DNA of 64,000 nt from Nostoc sp. NIES-4103 (lineage in GTDB: Bacteria > Cyanobacteriota > Cyanobacteriia > Cyanobacteriales > Nostocaceae). Below the pieces are notes generated by a model. It ran no database searches, was not told the origin of the DNA, and worked only from the letters and a program-made list of their open reading frames with translations. The position numbers were made by a program, and so were the translations under genes. The DNA lies in contig NZ_AP018288.1 in the NCBI RefSeq assembly GCF_002368335.1, forward strand, positions 3,367,044-3,431,043, written 5' to 3'. This document shows positions 62,437 through 64,000 of the stretch, one piece after another; position 1 is the first letter of the stretch, and each line of letters opens with the position of its first letter.

Positions 62437-62862
62437 ATGAGTAATCTAGGCAAGAAAAGATTGGACACAGCCGTAGCGATCGCAACATATACCATTGGTA
62501 GCGGTACAGCCTCAGCCGTACCAACCCCAGGTGTAGAAATTCCTAAACAATTGCTAGTCACAGCTTCTGACATTTTAATGTATACCAATATTTGGAAAAT
62601 CTATTTTGAGGAGGATTTATCCAAAAAGGAATTGTTAGAAATACTGGCACAATTAGGTTTAGTGGCAATTGGCGCAACAGGAACAGCTTATATAGTTACT
62701 AAAGCAAGTACAGCAATCTTGAAGGAAATTACTAACTGGACTGGGCCGTTGGGATGGGGTGTAACAGCTGCGATCGCAGGTTCCTTAAGTGGTTTATTTG
62801 GACTTGCTTGGGGGCTATATTGCGATCATCTTTATTCTCAAAGACAGTCCAAGCCAGCTTAA
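62437..62862 (+). CDS. Hypothetical membrane protein
   Basis: 141 residues from the ATG at 62437, chosen because AGGAG lies 8 bp before it (62424-62428); the frame reaches back to 62371 without a ribosome-binding site. Two hydrophobic segments (about 73-93, rich in Gly/Ala, and 103-123) and a charged C-terminus. An acidic stretch (FEEDLSKKELLEIL) precedes the first. I do not recognise the family; it could be a small two-helix protein related to conflict-linked or transport accessory factors. Confidence 0.65.
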   Translation: MSNLGKKRLDTAVAIATYTIGSGTASAVPTPGVEIPKQLLVTASDILMYTNIWKIYFEEDLSKKELLEILAQLGLVAIGATGTAYIVTKASTAILKEITNWTGPLGWGVTAAIAGSLSGLFGLAWGLYCDHLYSQRQSKPA

Positions 62863-63051
62863 TTCTATATTAATACTCAATTTGTACAACAGTTGGAGTG
62901 AAAATGTAAGCCAAAGTAAGTTTGAGGTATTTAATTTGACTATTTTTGCAGATGGAGATGGGTATTGACAGTTTGGGCACAAAACTGAAAATATGCAACT
63001 TAGATGCACAAGCTATAAAGTTTTGCAATTAACCTATATTTTTCAAAATGT

Positions 63052-63250
63052 GTGAAAACAGACACAATTTTTTACCGCTTGTTCCAAAGCTTTCCCAGCA
63101 TCTTCTTTGAACTGATTCACCAACCGCCAGAAACAGCAAACACCTATCAATTTTCATCAGTTGAAGTTAAACAACTCGCTTTCCGAATTGATGGTGTATT
63201 TCTCCCTAGGAACAATGCACCATCACCACCCATTTATTTTGTTGAATCCC
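63052..63250 (+). pseudogene. Truncated DUF2887 / Rpn-family nuclease gene
   Basis: The first 65 codons match the well conserved start of DUF2887 proteins (KTDTIFYRLFQSFPSIFFEL, then SSVEVKQLAFRIDGVF). These are members of the Rpn/PD-(D/E)XK recombination-promoting nuclease group. Homology ends abruptly at FVE (about 63246), after which the frame runs 11 codons through unrelated DNA to a stop. Normal members are several times longer. Start codon GTG. Clearly a broken gene. Confidence 0.75.
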
Positions 63251-63470
63251 CACAGGGTATTACAGGGGTAATGTCTATGTAGTATTCTTTGCCAGCCTCA
63301 AAAAAGCTTTTGGCGTTGGGATTGGTGATATACATCTCAAGCTTTCCGCCAGGAGTCGCTTGCCAAAAAGTTTTATTCTCTTCACTATTTTGTAAAACTG
63401 GTTGCAATAGTACTGAGTTGGCACCGCTGGCATGATCAGCTACAGTTTCTACATAAAATTTGGCTCTCAT
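63234..63470 (-). CDS. Small phage-type hypothetical protein
   Basis: 78 residues from the ATG at 63470, set by AGGAG at 63479-63483. The pattern MRAKFYVETV ... NKTFWQATPGGKLEM ... FFEAGKEYYIDITP resembles short proteins common in phages and integrated elements. The last few codons (GDSTK and stop) are read from DNA belonging to the truncated DUF2887 gene on the other strand, so its natural C-terminus may have been replaced. Function unknown. Confidence 0.7.
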   Translation of the reverse strand: MRAKFYVETVADHASGANSVLLQPVLQNSEENKTFWQATPGGKLEMYITNPNAKSFFEAGKEYYIDITPVIPCGDSTK

Positions 63471-63563
63471 GATGAATTCTCCTATCGTTATTATGTGGCT
63501 GGGAATAGGCTTAATGTGGTTAGCGCTAGCAATTGCGATCGCGCACACCTGGGCTTGTCACTA

Positions 63564-63734
63564 CTAATTATTCCCAAACAACTTTTTTAAATGCTCGTAC
63601 TGGATAGTCAAAGCCTCAAAACTATTTTTTAAATAATCCTGTTCTTCTGGATACTGTTGTACGTTTGCGGCTAGATGTTTAGCGGCTTGTGCTAGTTCTA
63701 AGGCGCGATACCGAATGCATTCGTTTGTGTTCAT
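63564..63734 (-). CDS. Small hypothetical protein, 56 residues
   Basis: Starts MNTNECIRYRALELAQAAKH and ends EHLKKLFGNN. Predicted helical and soluble. Its ATG overlaps the stop of the upstream membrane-protein gene by 4 bp (ATGA), so the two are translationally coupled. It is too short to be reached by a 60-residue cutoff. Family not recognised; phage-type operon context. Confidence 0.65.
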   Translation of the reverse strand: MNTNECIRYRALELAQAAKHLAANVQQYPEEQDYLKNSFEALTIQYEHLKKLFGNN

Positions 63735-64000
63735 TGCTGGCGATTAGTGTTATTGCTCGCATGAATTACCATGTAAGACTTGATTTCTATTAAGTTTTTG
63801 TCAATATCATCTAGCCGATTATCTAAATCTTTGGTGAATATTGCAATCCCCTCTGATATTTGGAGTTGATTGTTTTTAATATGATTAAAGTCACGCTCGG
63901 CGGCGTACTTTTTCTTCTCTCCATTCGCGTAAGTCACCAGCAGCCAAATTAAATTACTGCCAACTGCTAGTAAGAATCCAGCAAGAGCTAAGGTAGTTTG
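63731..64000 (-). CDS. Small membrane protein with coiled-coil tail (5' end off window)
   Basis: At least 89 residues. The frame is open to the window edge; a GTG at 63937 is internal. Upstream codons add a hydrophobic helix (LALAGFLLAVGSNLIWLLV), so a single transmembrane anchor precedes a charged coiled-coil region (KNNQLQISEGIAIF, RLDDIDKNLIEIKSY). The layout, a helix plus a short coiled coil, resembles phage accessory proteins near lysis genes, but no holin or endolysin is visible here. Confidence 0.65.
   Translation of the reverse strand, partial: QTTLALAGFLLAVGSNLIWLLVTYANGEKKKYAAERDFNHIKNNQLQISEGIAIFTKDLDNRLDDIDKNLIEIKSYMVIHASNNTNRQQ

Noticed and set aside
63472..63567. 31-residue plus-strand hydrophobic peptide (MNSPIVIMWLGIGLMWLALA...)
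   Set aside because: Open and hydrophobic, but without a Shine-Dalgarno and overlapping the leader of the opposite-strand gene; probably chance.

Overview
The window comes from a cyanobacterium, most likely a filamentous heterocystous (Nostoc-like) one. It has many HIP1 octamers (GCGATCGC), heptanucleotide tandem repeats between genes, a ferrochelatase with a C-terminal chlorophyll-binding helix, an NDH-1 CO2-uptake operon, and an ethylene-receptor-like sensor kinase. No tRNA, rRNA, CRISPR array or complete insertion sequence was seen.

Layout. 0-4.2 kb (plus strand): sugar-nucleotide genes, namely the end of UDP-galactopyranose mutase, a glycosidase/RmlD fusion and galE. 4.7-8.5 kb: a small zinc-ribbon protein and two AAA-like ATPases. 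8.7-14 kb (plus): an MFS transporter, a DegT aminotransferase, a sterol-desaturase-family di-iron enzyme and a solute-binding protein. 14.3-46.7 kb (all minus strand): a very large isoprenoid block. It begins with squalene/phytoene synthase, squalene epoxidase and oxidosqualene cyclase. A P450, an ERG2/sigma-1-receptor homologue, a geranylgeranyl-reductase-like flavoprotein, three paralogous 3beta-HSD/epimerase-type SDRs, a second P450 and nine Rieske oxygenases follow; seven of the nine are mutual paralogues resembling DAF-36/Neverland sterol desaturases. Interleaved are glycosyltransferases (GT4, GT39, polyprenol-phosphate mannose synthase), GtrA, a classical SDR, a radical SAM protein, an FkbM methyltransferase and an acyltransferase.

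47-51 kb: a DUF3122 protein, a secreted RNase T2 and the ethylene-receptor-like hybrid kinase. 51.2-52.6 kb: decayed ORF fragments and repeats. 52.6-58.4 kb (minus): ndhF, a Tat-exported beta-carbonic anhydrase, ndhD and a CO2-hydration (Cup/Chp) gene. 59-61.6 kb: DUF4126, ferrochelatase and a methyltransferase. 62.4-64 kb: small hypothetical genes, a truncated DUF2887 gene and a phage-like minus-strand operon running off the window.

Interpretation. The 37-45 kb core holds a full set for making and cyclising oxidosqualene. The cyclase carries the DCTAE motif of oxidosqualene cyclases rather than the DxDDTA motif of hopene cyclases. Surrounding genes resemble sterol-modifying enzymes (delta8-delta7 isomerase, Rieske desaturases or demethylases, 3beta-HSD-type SDRs, P450s). 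I infer a sterol or sterol-like triterpenoid pathway with heavy oxidation and possibly sugar or acyl decoration. The product cannot be read from sequence. This is the most interesting system in the window.
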